Source: RGIG6307 sp964369945 (lineage in GTDB: Bacteria > Bacillota > Clostridia > Lachnospirales > Lachnospiraceae). Taken from it: a stretch of 64,000 nt of DNA. The notes beneath the pieces were generated by a model that saw only the letters and a list, made by a program, of their open reading frames with translations, had not been told where the DNA came from and made no database searches. Position numbers and translations under genes: made by a program. Position 1 is the first letter of the stretch. Each line of letters starts with the position of its first letter. Positions 7,923 to 16,510 of this stretch are shown one piece after another. The stretch lies in NCBI GenBank assembly GCA_964369945.1, contig CAYJHO010000001.1:1-64000 (forward strand), read 5' to 3'.

Positions 7923-9839
7923 CTATTCATAATGTGCTAGCAATAGATCGTTTTCTATCACTAACACATTAATAATAGGATATACTTTTTTGCTCTTAGT
8001 TGCATTATATTTCTTCCACGAATAGTTATTTTGTAAGATATATGCCAATAACTGTGGCCCCGCCATCAATTGGCCATAAAAAGGTCTACTATAATCTGAC
8101 TTATTACTGCAAAACAATTCAATTTTTTTCTTATCCAAAAATTCATGAATAGGTTCCCTATCATTTGCTAGTATTTCCTTTAGTTCTAGCTTTACTAATG
8201 CTTCATATCTAGGATCGTAAGTTTTCGGATAAGGACTCTTTTTTCGATATAGAACTTCTTTGGGTAAATATTCTTTTGCTGCTTCCTTTAACAACGCCTT
8301 TACCTCACCATTTTTCGCCTTCATCGCCCACGGAACATTCCATACATACTCTAATATTCTATGATCTGCAAAAGGGACTCTTGCTTCTAATCCGCTGTGC
8401 ATACTAGTTCTATCCATGCGATCTAATAAGGTTTGCATAAACCATTTAATATTTAAATAAGCTAATTCACGTCTTCTTTTTTCAGTCCCCTGCTCTCCTT
8501 CTAAATATGGAGTTTCTGCTATGGTTTTTTCGTATGCCGCTTGTATATATTGATTCAATCCTAGCTCCTCTATTACCTCCTCTTTTAATAGTAAGGTTCT
8601 AAGTTTTAGATCTCTTGCCCAAGGAAACGTGTCTGCTACAAAATAATCTTGCTTATGAAACCATGGATAACCTCCAAAAATTTCATCTGCACACTCCCCT
8701 GTCAAGCACACTTTGTTCTGGTTAGAAACTTGTTTACAAAAGTAAAGTAAGGAAGATTCCACATCTGCCATACAAGGCAAATCTCTTCCATCAACAGCTT
8801 CGTATAAATAGGAAAATAAATCGGTATTACTACATTCTAAAAATTTATGATTCGTTCCAAATTCTTTCACCATCGCTTCTACATAAGGTCTATCCTCACT
8901 TGGCTGAAGCTCATTTGATTTAAAATGTATTGCATTATCCTGAAAATCAAAAGAATAGGTATCCAAACTCCTCCCTGATTTTGCTAGCTCCTTACTACAA
9001 ATAGCAGTTACTATGCTGCTATCTAAGCCACCTGACAAAAAGGTACAAATAGGTACATCAGAAAGCATTTGCATCTTTACCGCATCTTCCACTAAATACT
9101 TGGTCATTTCTATAGTTTCTTGTTCTCCGTGCTCATGCTCTATACTTTCTAATTTCCAATAGCACTTCTCTTGTATCCCACTTCTTGTTACGTGAAGCAT
9201 ATGTCCTGGTAATACCTCACAGATATCTGAAAATACACCCTTTCCATATGTTTTGGCGGGTCCTAAACCAAACACTTCACATAGACTCTCCTTTGTTAAC
9301 TTGGCCTCTACTCCAGGAAATGCAAAAAGAGCTTTGATTTCAGAAGCAAAGAGAAGTTCCTCTCGCTTTCTAGTATAAAAGAGAGGTTTCACTCCTAGCC
9401 TATCTCTTACTAACCATAAACTCCCCTCCCTCTCATCCCAAAGAGCAAAGCTAAAGATTCCATTTAGCTTTTCTACAAAGGATATTCCTTCTACCATATA
9501 AGATAGTAATATAACCTCTGTATCACTGGTAGTTTGAAAGCTTACTCCTTTTGTTTGTAGATTCTTCTTTAAGGCTAACATATTATAAATTTCTCCATTA
9601 TATACAATGGTACAAGCCCCCTCTTGACTCTTTCTAGTCATAGGTTGCCCCCCAGTTTTCAAATCAATAATAGATAGCCTACTATGACCTAAACTACATG
9701 ATTTACTCACATAAATAGCTTGTTCATCTGGCCCTCTATGGTGAATTCTTTGGTTCATTTCCTGCACAATAGACCTTGCCTTTGCTTCTTCTCCTAAATA
9801 TTCTTGTTTGAAACTAGTAAACCCTACAATTCCGCACAT
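7923..9839 (-). CDS. asnB: Glutamine-hydrolysing asparagine synthetase
   Basis: A 638-residue class II amidotransferase that makes asparagine (or amidates another carboxylate) from glutamine and ATP. Cys2 of MCGIVGF is the glutaminase nucleophile; NH2-domain motifs RGPDEQAIY and YNGEIYN follow. The synthetase domain has the pyrophosphate loop SGGLDSS and the conserved GECADEIFGGYPW and RMDRTSMHSGLEARVPF. The ATG at 9839 has AAGGAGGAAA. It starts 18 nt after dpaB, so it is probably transcribed with the dipicolinate genes. Bacillus has a sporulation-specific paralogue (AsnO), which makes a sporulation role here plausible. The C-terminus is about 20 residues longer than usual. Confidence 0.93.
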   Translation of the reverse strand: MCGIVGFTSFKQEYLGEEAKARSIVQEMNQRIHHRGPDEQAIYVSKSCSLGHSRLSIIDLKTGGQPMTRKSQEGACTIVYNGEIYNMLALKKNLQTKGVSFQTTSDTEVILLSYMVEGISFVEKLNGIFSFALWDEREGSLWLVRDRLGVKPLFYTRKREELLFASEIKALFAFPGVEAKLTKESLCEVFGLGPAKTYGKGVFSDICEVLPGHMLHVTRSGIQEKCYWKLESIEHEHGEQETIEMTKYLVEDAVKMQMLSDVPICTFLSGGLDSSIVTAICSKELAKSGRSLDTYSFDFQDNAIHFKSNELQPSEDRPYVEAMVKEFGTNHKFLECSNTDLFSYLYEAVDGRDLPCMADVESSLLYFCKQVSNQNKVCLTGECADEIFGGYPWFHKQDYFVADTFPWARDLKLRTLLLKEEVIEELGLNQYIQAAYEKTIAETPYLEGEQGTEKRRRELAYLNIKWFMQTLLDRMDRTSMHSGLEARVPFADHRILEYVWNVPWAMKAKNGEVKALLKEAAKEYLPKEVLYRKKSPYPKTYDPRYEALVKLELKEILANDREPIHEFLDKKKIELFCSNKSDYSRPFYGQLMAGPQLLAYILQNNYSWKKYNATKSKKVYPIINVLVIENDLLLAHYE

Positions 9840-9857
9840 ATTTTCCTCCTTGCCAAT

Positions 9858-10436
9858 CTAATAAATAACCGGATGATACTGTTTTCCCTCTAGCGCTGAT
9901 TCTAATGTCGCCCCTAATAGTTCCATATGAGCAACCAAGGAGTTTGGTTTTTTTACTGGGTCATCTTGACCAAAAGGTACAAAATATATATTTTTACTAT
10001 TTAATAATAGTCCTATATTTTTCATATTCATTCCTAGTCCATCGTTGGTCGATACTGCTATTACTAATGGAAGTTGATTTCTAAGATGTGCTTTTGCCCC
10101 CATCAAAGAAGGGGTATCGGTAATCCCATTTGCTAGTTTTGCAATCGTATTTCCTGTACATGGGAAAATCACTAGTGCATCTAAGTACGCTTTAGGACCT
10201 ATTGGTTCTGCATCTCCAATGGTTTTCATTACTTTTTTCCCTGTAATTGTTTCAATTCTTTTCTCATATTCCTCTGGTGTTCCAAATCGACTCTCTATGC
10301 TTTGACAGGAAAAAGAAAGTATGGGAAACACCTCCGCTCCCTGTGCCATTAGCTTCTCTAATTCCTCATATAATGTTTGAAAGGTACAAAACGATCCTGT
10401 AATCGCTACCCCTATTTTTTTACCCTGCAGCTTCAT
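9858..10436 (-). CDS. dpaB: Dipicolinate synthase subunit B
   Basis: A 192-residue flavoprotein-like subunit (SpoVFB). It works with DpaA in the mother cell to convert dihydroxytetrahydrodipicolinate to dipicolinic acid, the calcium chelate that gives spores heat resistance. The N-terminus has the flavodoxin-like nucleotide loop of the family (KKIGVAITGSFCTF), and typical stretches are FPCTGNTIAKLANGITDTP and VIAVSTNDGLGMN. Length matches the family. It follows dpaA by 25 nt and precedes asnB by 18 nt. Expression is expected late in sporulation. Confidence 0.93.
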   Translation of the reverse strand: MKLQGKKIGVAITGSFCTFQTLYEELEKLMAQGAEVFPILSFSCQSIESRFGTPEEYEKRIETITGKKVMKTIGDAEPIGPKAYLDALVIFPCTGNTIAKLANGITDTPSLMGAKAHLRNQLPLVIAVSTNDGLGMNMKNIGLLLNSKNIYFVPFGQDDPVKKPNSLVAHMELLGATLESALEGKQYHPVIY

Positions 10437-10461
10437 ATTAACCTCATTTCTTTTTCCTATT

Positions 10462-11316
10462 TCACTCTAAATGTTTCTGCATAATTTCTACCAATGCTTG
10501 TGCTGATACCTTTGGTGCATATTTCCCCGGTAAACCAAGGCAGTGTTTTGCTGCTATTGAAAGTCCCCAGGCGGCATCATACTCTACACCACCTTTGCCT
10601 GATGCAATATCAATAATCAAACTATCTTTTCTCATATGCAACAAAATTTCCTTTGTAATTACGACCGCAGGTATGGTATTAAAAATATACTCATACCCTG
10701 CTACTCGCTGTGGTAATTCCTCTAAAAAGAACGTATCCGTACCATAGGCACTAGCATATGCCAATTCCTCTTGGTTACGACTGCATACTGTAATATTGGC
10801 CTTTAAACCTTCTAACTTATCCACCAATACCTTTCCACACCTCCCATAGCCTAGTACTAAACACTGGCTTCCATGGATATTCGTATTCTGATGTTGCAAA
10901 GCATTTAAGATTGCTCCTTCTGCTGTTGCAATCGCATTAAAAATTGCATAGGAATGATCATCTGTAAAATCGTAGCAGGCAACCGATTTGCTAGCACATT
11001 GTTCTCTAAATTTACCCCCTATCACCCCTGCAAATACTTTCTGTCCCTCTCTTAAAGAATGAAAAAACTCCTCTTCTGTGACGGAAGGGAGTTCACGTTC
11101 CATATATACTGCACCTTGTTTCAAAAAAGGAATTCCACATACTACACAAGCAGATTCAGCCAAAGCTTCCTGCGGTGAGGTGAAAAGTTCCACTTTTCCC
11201 TCTGGTAAATATGCTGTCCCGTAACAAGCCACCTTGTACCCTCTCTCGATTAAATATGGTGCCATATAAACAATACGTCTATCTCCACCAAATAAAACAA
11301 TGTCATATTTGCTAAT
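10462..11316 (-). CDS. dpaA: Dipicolinate synthase subunit A (probable ATT start)
   Basis: The dehydrogenase-like subunit (SpoVFA) of dipicolinate synthase. From the first ATG (11265) the protein would be 267 residues and would lack the N-terminal beta-strand and GGD-R motif of the family. The same frame continues upstream with KYDIVLFGGDRRIVY, which clearly belongs to the protein. Between an upstream TAG and that ATG there is no ATG, GTG or TTG. The best remaining start is ATT at 11316, 8 nt after AGAAAGAAGG, giving 284 residues against about 297 in Bacillus. Later motifs include GYGRCGKV (NAD(P)-binding), YEYIFNTIPAV, IIDIASGKGGVEYD and GLPGKYAPKVSAQAL. The A7 run in front of the start also allows slippage. 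The function call is secure; the start is not. Confidence 0.9.
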   Translation of the reverse strand: MSKYDIVLFGGDRRIVYMAPYLIERGYKVACYGTAYLPEGKVELFTSPQEALAESACVVCGIPFLKQGAVYMERELPSVTEEEFFHSLREGQKVFAGVIGGKFREQCASKSVACYDFTDDHSYAIFNAIATAEGAILNALQHQNTNIHGSQCLVLGYGRCGKVLVDKLEGLKANITVCSRNQEELAYASAYGTDTFFLEELPQRVAGYEYIFNTIPAVVITKEILLHMRKDSLIIDIASGKGGVEYDAAWGLSIAAKHCLGLPGKYAPKVSAQALVEIMQKHLE

Positions 11317-11352
11317 TTTTTTAACCTTCTTTCTGCTTTTTGGCTATAAATT

Positions 11353-11381
11353 ATCATATGATAAGAAGTTAAAAATGTGAC
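11353..11381 (-). promoter_or_regulatory. Candidate sigma-E/K-type sporulation promoter of dpaAB
   Basis: On the minus strand GTCACATT (11374-11381) and CATATGAT (11353-11360) are 13 bp apart. This fits the Bacillus sigma-E pattern (ATATT-like -35 and CATACA-T -10, 13-15 bp spacing) with a few mismatches. Transcription would begin about 30 nt before the proposed ATT start. It would lie downstream of ATG 11357, which could then not be used. Confidence 0.45.
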
Positions 11382-11463
11382 TATACGGTATCTAGAAAAT
11401 ATGATATACTTGCTAAGAAAGAAAATGGACGTGCTACAACCCAGCACAGAAACGGAGAACAGT

Positions 11464-12630
11464 ATGATAGTAACTCACAAGAAAAAAGGATTTATCAGTG
11501 TAACCGCACACCCTACTGGCTGTCGCAAAAACGTACAAAATCAAATAGAATATATTTCAGAAAAACCAAAGTTTGAAGGTGCTAAGAAAGTATTAGTCGT
11601 AGGTTGTTCTACAGGCTATGGTCTTGCTTCTAGAATTGTTCATACCTATGGTACTGGAGCCATGACACTTGGAGTTTCTTTTGAGAAAGAACCTACTGAG
11701 AAAAAAACTGCAACTGCTGGTTGGTATAACAATCAAGCATTCCAAAAGGAAGCTACAAATGCAGGTTACTATGCAAAAACAATAAACGCCGATGCTTTTA
11801 GCACCAAGACAAAGCAAGAAATCTGTCAAATCATCAAAGAAGACTTGGGACAAATCGACATGCTTGTATACAGCCTAGCTTCTCCAAAGAGAAGTACAGA
11901 CGAAGGAGAATCTTACAAATCTTCTATCAAACCTATTGGGGCAAGCTTTTCTAATAACTCATTAGTATTTGATACCAATGAAATTGTTCCTGCTACCATC
12001 GAACCTGCAAATGAAGAAGAAATAGCAGAAACCATTAAAGTAATGGGAGGAGAGGATTGGATGCAATGGGTAACACTTCTGAAAGAAGAAGGATTACTTG
12101 CCCAGAACTTTACTACCTTAGCTTATTCTTACCTAGGACCTGTGATTACACATCCAATTTACCTAAATGGTACGATAGGACAGGCTAAGAAGCATTTAAA
12201 GGAAACCTCTGATCACTTAAACTCTTACCTTTCTGATATCCAAGGGAAAAGCTATGTTTCTATCAATAAAGCTTTGGTAACACAAGCTAGTAGTGCAATT
12301 CCAATTGTTCCACTTTATATTTCTATCCTTTATAAAGTAATGAAAGAAAAAGGAACTCATGAAAATTGTATCGAGCAAATGTATCGTCTCTTCCAATCTA
12401 TGTCAGATAATTCTGTACTTATTGATGAAGATGGCTATTTACGTGTAGATGATTGGGAAATGGATCCTGAGGTACAAGCCACCGTTCATGACTGTCTCTT
12501 ACGAGTAAACAATGAGAATATTACAGATTTAGCAGATTTACTAGGTTTACAAAAAGACTTTGATAATCTATTTGGATTTTGTGTTGATGGAGTTGATTAC
12601 TCCTTAGACGTGAATATATTAGACGTATAA
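11464..12630 (+). CDS. fabV: FabV/Ter-type trans-2-enoyl-CoA (ACP) reductase
   Basis: A 388-residue NADH-dependent reductase of the short-chain-dehydrogenase superfamily. It reduces trans-2-enoyl-CoA or enoyl-ACP. The family N-terminus KGFISVTAHPTGC, the nucleotide-binding VLVVGCSTGYGLASRI and the catalytic Tyr-x8-Lys (YLNGTIGQAK) are all present. The frame is open from 11377, but ATG 11464 is preferred because it follows CGGAGAACAG and starts where the family starts. FabK is encoded in the fab operon here, so this enzyme may instead be Ter, reducing crotonyl-CoA on the way to butyrate. The two roles cannot be separated by sequence. It ends at a strong terminator. Confidence 0.9.
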   Translation: MIVTHKKKGFISVTAHPTGCRKNVQNQIEYISEKPKFEGAKKVLVVGCSTGYGLASRIVHTYGTGAMTLGVSFEKEPTEKKTATAGWYNNQAFQKEATNAGYYAKTINADAFSTKTKQEICQIIKEDLGQIDMLVYSLASPKRSTDEGESYKSSIKPIGASFSNNSLVFDTNEIVPATIEPANEEEIAETIKVMGGEDWMQWVTLLKEEGLLAQNFTTLAYSYLGPVITHPIYLNGTIGQAKKHLKETSDHLNSYLSDIQGKSYVSINKALVTQASSAIPIVPLYISILYKVMKEKGTHENCIEQMYRLFQSMSDNSVLIDEDGYLRVDDWEMDPEVQATVHDCLLRVNNENITDLADLLGLQKDFDNLFGFCVDGVDYSLDVNILDV

Positions 12631-12638
12631 TACATACT

Positions 12639-12687
12639 AAAAAAAGCATATAGCATGTTCTGTATCGAACATGTTATATGCTTTTTT
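12639..12687. terminator. Intrinsic terminator between fabV and the convergent gene
   Basis: A long stem (AAAAAAGCATATA then CATGTTC, with complement) around the loop TGTATC, with A- and T-runs on both sides, so it can act in both directions. Confidence 0.9.
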
Positions 12688-12694
12688 GTTTTAT

Positions 12695-13126
12695 CTAAAA
12701 CATCAAAAATATTGCCAATGCAATAGAAAATATTAAAATAAATCCTGTGATCATTCCTAGGAGAGCTTTGGAATATCCTTTCGGCACTATTTGCCCCATA
12801 GTATCCAATTTCTTTATAATCGGATGTAGGGCTACATAGTAACTAGCAATAGAGGCAATCATTGCTAGTGCTGCATAGAATTTGGTTTCTTCTGTCCCTG
12901 TCAATAAAATAACCACCAATAAGGCAATAAAAATCAGCTTACTTCCTGCCACCCATCTTGCCATATATTTCGCAAACAAATGCCTACTCTCTTCTTCCTT
13001 TGATACATGCCATTCACGAAATACGCCTACACCATTTCCATATTTGAATTCTGGTTTTCCATATAAAATTACCACATTGGAAAGCTCCAGTATAATAAAT
13101 GCAACAATTGCAATTTCTAATATCAT
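12695..13126 (-). CDS. Hypothetical four-helix membrane protein
   Basis: A 143-residue protein with four hydrophobic segments (about residues 3-24, 59-78, 85-103 and 122-142). The polar loop after the first carries KYGNGVGVFREWH and a charged stretch. I do not recognise a family. The frame extends to 13147, inside thrS, but ATG 13126 is 1 nt past the thrS stop and has GGAG about 9 nt upstream. It would be translated right after thrS, and it may be under the same T-box control. No terminator separates them. Confidence 0.6.
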   Translation of the reverse strand: MILEIAIVAFIILELSNVVILYGKPEFKYGNGVGVFREWHVSKEEESRHLFAKYMARWVAGSKLIFIALLVVILLTGTEETKFYAALAMIASIASYYVALHPIIKKLDTMGQIVPKGYSKALLGMITGFILIFSIALAIFLMF

Positions 13127-13127
13127 A

Positions 13128-15086
13128 TTAGTTATTCTCCACCACAATTTCTCGTCTCTCTTTGGTTCTGATTTCGCTTGTGATTTGGTTTATAAATTCT
13201 TGCATCGACTTTTGACCTTCATCACCTGCAAACCTGCTTCTTACAGAAACTAAAGACTCTTCCTCTTCTTGTTGTCCTACTACCAACATATAAGGAACTC
13301 TTGCTTTTCTTGCTTCTCTTATTTTGTATCCTATCTTTTCTGAACGATTATCCATTTCCGCAAGAATTCCATTGGCTCTTAACTCTTTCAATACTGCTTG
13401 TGCATAATCTGCACACTTCTCAGAAATAGGTAGTATTCTTACTTGCTCTGGGCATAACCAAGTTGGGAATTTCCCTTCATATTTTTCGATTAAGGCTGCA
13501 AAAGTTCTTTCATAACATCCAATCGAAGTTCTATGAATAATATAAGGACGTACTTTATCCCCATTTTGATCGATATAATACATATCAAATTGTTCTGCGA
13601 TGGCATTGTCTAATTGAATAGTAATGATAGTATCTTCTTTGCCATACACATTCTTTAATTGAATATCTACCTTTGGTCCGTAGAATGCTGCTTCTCCATC
13701 TGCTTCTGTGAAGTCTAACTCTGCTTCTTGTAACATCTTTCTGATGCTCTCTTGTGTTGAATTCCAATATTCATCGTCACCTAAATACTTCTTACGATTA
13801 TCCGGATCCCATTTTGATAATTGGAAGCTTACATCTTCTGCTAATCCAAGAGTTTCTAAGCAATATAGGGCTAAGTCTAAACATCCCTTTAATTCTTCTG
13901 CTACTTGATCAGGTCTTACAACAAGATGTCCTTCAGAAATAGTAAACTGGCGTACTCTTGTAAGTCCGTGCATTTCTCCTGAGTCTTCATTTCTAAATAA
14001 AGTAGATGTTTCACCATATCTAATCGGTAAATCTCTATAGGATTTTTGGCTTGCTTTATAAACATAATATTGGAATGGACAAGTCATTGGTCTTAATGCA
14101 AAAACTTCACTGTCCTTTTCTTCATCTCCTAATACAAACATCCCTGCTTTATAATGTTGCCAGTGTCCAGAAATTTTATACAAGTCATTCTTAGCAAGCA
14201 TTGGTGTCTTAGTACGTACATAACCTCTATTATTATCTTCTTCATCCTCAATCCAGCGCTGCATTGTTTGAATCATCTTTGCACCCTTTGGAAGCATCAA
14301 TGGTAGACCTTGTCCAATAACATCTACAGTTGTAAATAATTCCATTTCACGACCTAACTTGTTATGGTCACGCAATTTGATATTTTCTAAATATTCTAAA
14401 TACTCAGCTAATTCTTCTTTCTTATTAAAGGCAGTTCCATAAATACGTTGTAGCATAGCATTATCTGAATTCCCTCTCCAATATGCACCTGAAGATGAAA
14501 TTAATTTAAAGGCCTTGATTCCTTTTGTACTCATTAAATGTGGTCCTGCACATAAATCCACAAACTCTCCTTGCTTATAGAAAGAAATAACAGCATCTTC
14601 TGGTAGGTCACGGATCAATTCTACCTTATATGGCTCGTTTTTCTCTTCCATAAATGCAATGGCATCCGCTCTGCTTAAGGTAAATTTCTCTAACTTTGCA
14701 CCCTCTTTGATTACTTTTTTCATTTCTGCTTCGATTTTATCCAAATCTTCTCTAGAAAATGGTGCATGTTCAAAATCATAGTAATATCCATTTTCGATGC
14801 TTGGACCAATTGCAATCTTTGCTTCTGGAAATAAGCGCTTTACAGCTTCTGCTAAGATATGAGAGCAAGTGTGTCTTAATACATCTAAACCTTCTTTATC
14901 ATTTGCAGTCACAATACTAAGACTTACATCCTTTGAAATCTCTGTTCTAATATCTACAACTTCACCATCTACTATACCTGCGCAAGCCATACGTGCTAAT
15001 CCTTCGCTAATATCTAGCGCAATTTCATATACTGTTTTCACACTATCATATTCTTTTACTGTTCCATCTTTTAATGTAATTAACAT
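13128..15086 (-). CDS. thrS: Threonyl-tRNA synthetase
   Basis: A 652-residue class II synthetase that charges tRNA-Thr. Domains in order: TGS (MLITLKDGTVKEY onward, 1-60), editing domain with HTCSHILAEAVKRLFP, catalytic core with motif 2 region RNEDSGEMHGLTRVRQFT and the zinc-cysteine stretch MTCPFQYYVYK, motif 3 HRTSIGCYERT, and C-terminal anticodon-binding domain. The frame opens at 15134 inside the leader. ATG 15086 is preferred because it follows AAGGAGGTTGG and starts the TGS domain. Expression should be controlled by the T-box leader directly upstream. Confidence 0.97.
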   Translation of the reverse strand: MLITLKDGTVKEYDSVKTVYEIALDISEGLARMACAGIVDGEVVDIRTEISKDVSLSIVTANDKEGLDVLRHTCSHILAEAVKRLFPEAKIAIGPSIENGYYYDFEHAPFSREDLDKIEAEMKKVIKEGAKLEKFTLSRADAIAFMEEKNEPYKVELIRDLPEDAVISFYKQGEFVDLCAGPHLMSTKGIKAFKLISSSGAYWRGNSDNAMLQRIYGTAFNKKEELAEYLEYLENIKLRDHNKLGREMELFTTVDVIGQGLPLMLPKGAKMIQTMQRWIEDEEDNNRGYVRTKTPMLAKNDLYKISGHWQHYKAGMFVLGDEEKDSEVFALRPMTCPFQYYVYKASQKSYRDLPIRYGETSTLFRNEDSGEMHGLTRVRQFTISEGHLVVRPDQVAEELKGCLDLALYCLETLGLAEDVSFQLSKWDPDNRKKYLGDDEYWNSTQESIRKMLQEAELDFTEADGEAAFYGPKVDIQLKNVYGKEDTIITIQLDNAIAEQFDMYYIDQNGDKVRPYIIHRTSIGCYERTFAALIEKYEGKFPTWLCPEQVRILPISEKCADYAQAVLKELRANGILAEMDNRSEKIGYKIREARKARVPYMLVVGQQEEEESLVSVRSRFAGDEGQKSMQEFINQITSEIRTKERREIVVENN

Positions 15087-15340
15087 TTCCAACCTCCTTA
15101 AAATTAAAAAAAATCCCTTGTGCATTCCTTGCACAAGGGACGTATCTACGCGGTTCCACCCTAATTGCCTATAATTCTATAGACCACTTAAACACCTTAA
15201 CGCGGTAAACGGACTGTATTAAAGTCACTCCAAGGTGGTTTTCCTATATTAGTTCACTAAGTTGATTCCAGCTCCCAACTCTCTCTGTCAGTTTCTTAAT
15301 ATAGTACTATCCTTATCTACGTTTTCTTCTATATATGATA
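15087..15340 (-). promoter_or_regulatory. T-box riboswitch leader of thrS
   Basis: The minus-strand leader carries the T-box core AGGGTGGAACCGCG (within 15146-15162). Its UGGAACC bulge binds the CCA end of uncharged tRNA. It is followed by a terminator hairpin TCCCTTGTGCA/TGCACAAGGGA (15114-15140) and a T-run. Upstream, AGAGAG and GGGAGCTGGAA fit stem I elements. An AACCACC stretch at 15234-15240 could provide the ACC threonine specifier, but I have not folded it. Uncharged tRNA-Thr should allow readthrough into thrS. Confidence 0.92.
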
Positions 15341-15341
15341 T

Positions 15342-15370
15342 ATCATAATACTATTTAATCTATTTGTAAA
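15342..15370 (-). promoter_or_regulatory. Promoter of the thrS T-box transcript
   Basis: Minus-strand TTTACA (15365-15370) and TATGAT (15342-15347) with 17-bp spacing, placed just after the SEC-C gene and before the leader. Confidence 0.65.
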
Positions 15371-15383
15371 GACCTTTATCGTA

Positions 15384-15887
15384 TTAGTTCTTACCACAAC
15401 ATTTCTTGTATTTCTTACCACTTCCACATGTACATGGATCATTTGGATAAACTTTTGCTTCATTTACAACTGTTCCTGAAGTTTTTTGTTCTTTGTATAG
15501 GTTCTTTCTTGTTTCTTCATCTAAAATTGTGTTCCACTCTTCTAGATTAAATAACCAGTCAGCGCCTGCTGCTACCATGTTCTTATATAATACTTCTGTA
15601 TCAAAGCCTAATTGAACTACAGTATCTTCATCCATTTCTTCAATTGGATTTCTTTCTTTTAAAGAATCATCAATTCCATCTAAGAAACCTGTCATTGTCA
15701 TAATATCTACTTCAAATTTCTCTGCTAACTCTTTTACAGTTCCAGATACAACTTCTGTCGGGTTTTTCAATAATTGGCTATAAATTTCTTTTTCTTTGTT
15801 AAAATATACGCCCCAAAACTTTTGAAGTGTTCCTCTGTCTAAGCCTTCGTTGTATGCGGTACCGCGCCATTTGTCTAATAATGCCAT
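15384..15887 (-). CDS. SEC-C metal-binding domain protein
   Basis: A 167-residue cytoplasmic protein. The last 22 residues form a SEC-C zinc motif (PNDPCTCGSGKKYKKCC), as in the SecA tail. The rest is helical and acidic (MALLDKWRGTAYNEGL at the start, then KFWGVYFNKEKEIY) and resembles a conserved clostridial family of unknown role. Possible roles include contacts with the ribosome, SecB or nucleic acid, but none is shown here. It stands alone between greA and the thrS leader. Confidence 0.85.
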   Translation of the reverse strand: MALLDKWRGTAYNEGLDRGTLQKFWGVYFNKEKEIYSQLLKNPTEVVSGTVKELAEKFEVDIMTMTGFLDGIDDSLKERNPIEEMDEDTVVQLGFDTEVLYKNMVAAGADWLFNLEEWNTILDEETRKNLYKEQKTSGTVVNEAKVYPNDPCTCGSGKKYKKCCGKN

Positions 15888-15983
15888 AATATTTTATCCA
15901 TCCTTAAATTTCGTTTTTACATTTTCGTTTTACATCGTATTAGTATAACTCATTTCATTTAAAATTTCAAGTAAATTCTATCT

Positions 15984-16487
15984 CTAGTAAGATCTAATCT
16001 TATCACTTCCATCATCTATGGTATTTTCGATTCTTTGAATCTGTAAAAAGTAACTTCCCCCATTTGGTAAGCCCACTTCCACTCTGTCCCCTACTTTATG
16101 TCCCATAAGCGCTTTACCAATAGGCGACTCTATGCTCACTTTATTCTTCAAAGAATTACATCGAATCGGTGTCACTATGCGATACTCTTCTACTTCTTCA
16201 TCTTCTTCAAACATCACAGTTACCGTTTTCTCAATACCTACTTCATCCTCTTTGCTTCGATCTACCACTACCTTTGCAGTTTTTAATACTCTTTCTAAGT
16301 AACGAATTCTGCTTTCGTTCTTATTCTTTTCTTTCTTTGCTGCATAGTATTCAAAGTTTTCACTCAAATCCCCATGAGCTCTAGCTTCCTTCACGGCTTC
16401 TAATGCTTCTGGTCTTGTTACTAATTTACGCTCTTCTATCTCAGCTTCTATACGCTCTATATCTTTTTTTGTTAATTGCTCTCTCAT
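15984..16487 (-). CDS. greA: Transcription elongation factor GreA/GreB family
   Basis: A 167-residue Gre factor. The N-terminal coiled coil (residues 1-80) carries the acidic tip HGDLSENFEYYAAK, which enters the RNA polymerase secondary channel and stimulates cleavage of backtracked RNA. The C-terminal globular domain has the typical SPIGKALMGHKVGD and VGLPNGG. Length is slightly above GreA (about 158). In many Firmicutes a second gre gene exists, so this may be a paralogue. Its ATG (16487) follows AAGTGTGAAAAGATGAG, a weak ribosome-binding site, 23 nt after cls. Confidence 0.88.
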   Translation of the reverse strand: MREQLTKKDIERIEAEIEERKLVTRPEALEAVKEARAHGDLSENFEYYAAKKEKNKNESRIRYLERVLKTAKVVVDRSKEDEVGIEKTVTVMFEEDEEVEEYRIVTPIRCNSLKNKVSIESPIGKALMGHKVGDRVEVGLPNGGSYFLQIQRIENTIDDGSDKIRSY

Positions 16488-16510
16488 CTTTTCACACTTT
16501 CCTACCTTTT

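Noticed and set aside
11250..11447. Minus-strand 65-codon ORF over the dpaA start
   Set aside because: Kept only as one leg of the slippage hypothesis; on its own it has no ribosome-binding site and, if the sporulation promoter is right, its ATG is not transcribed.
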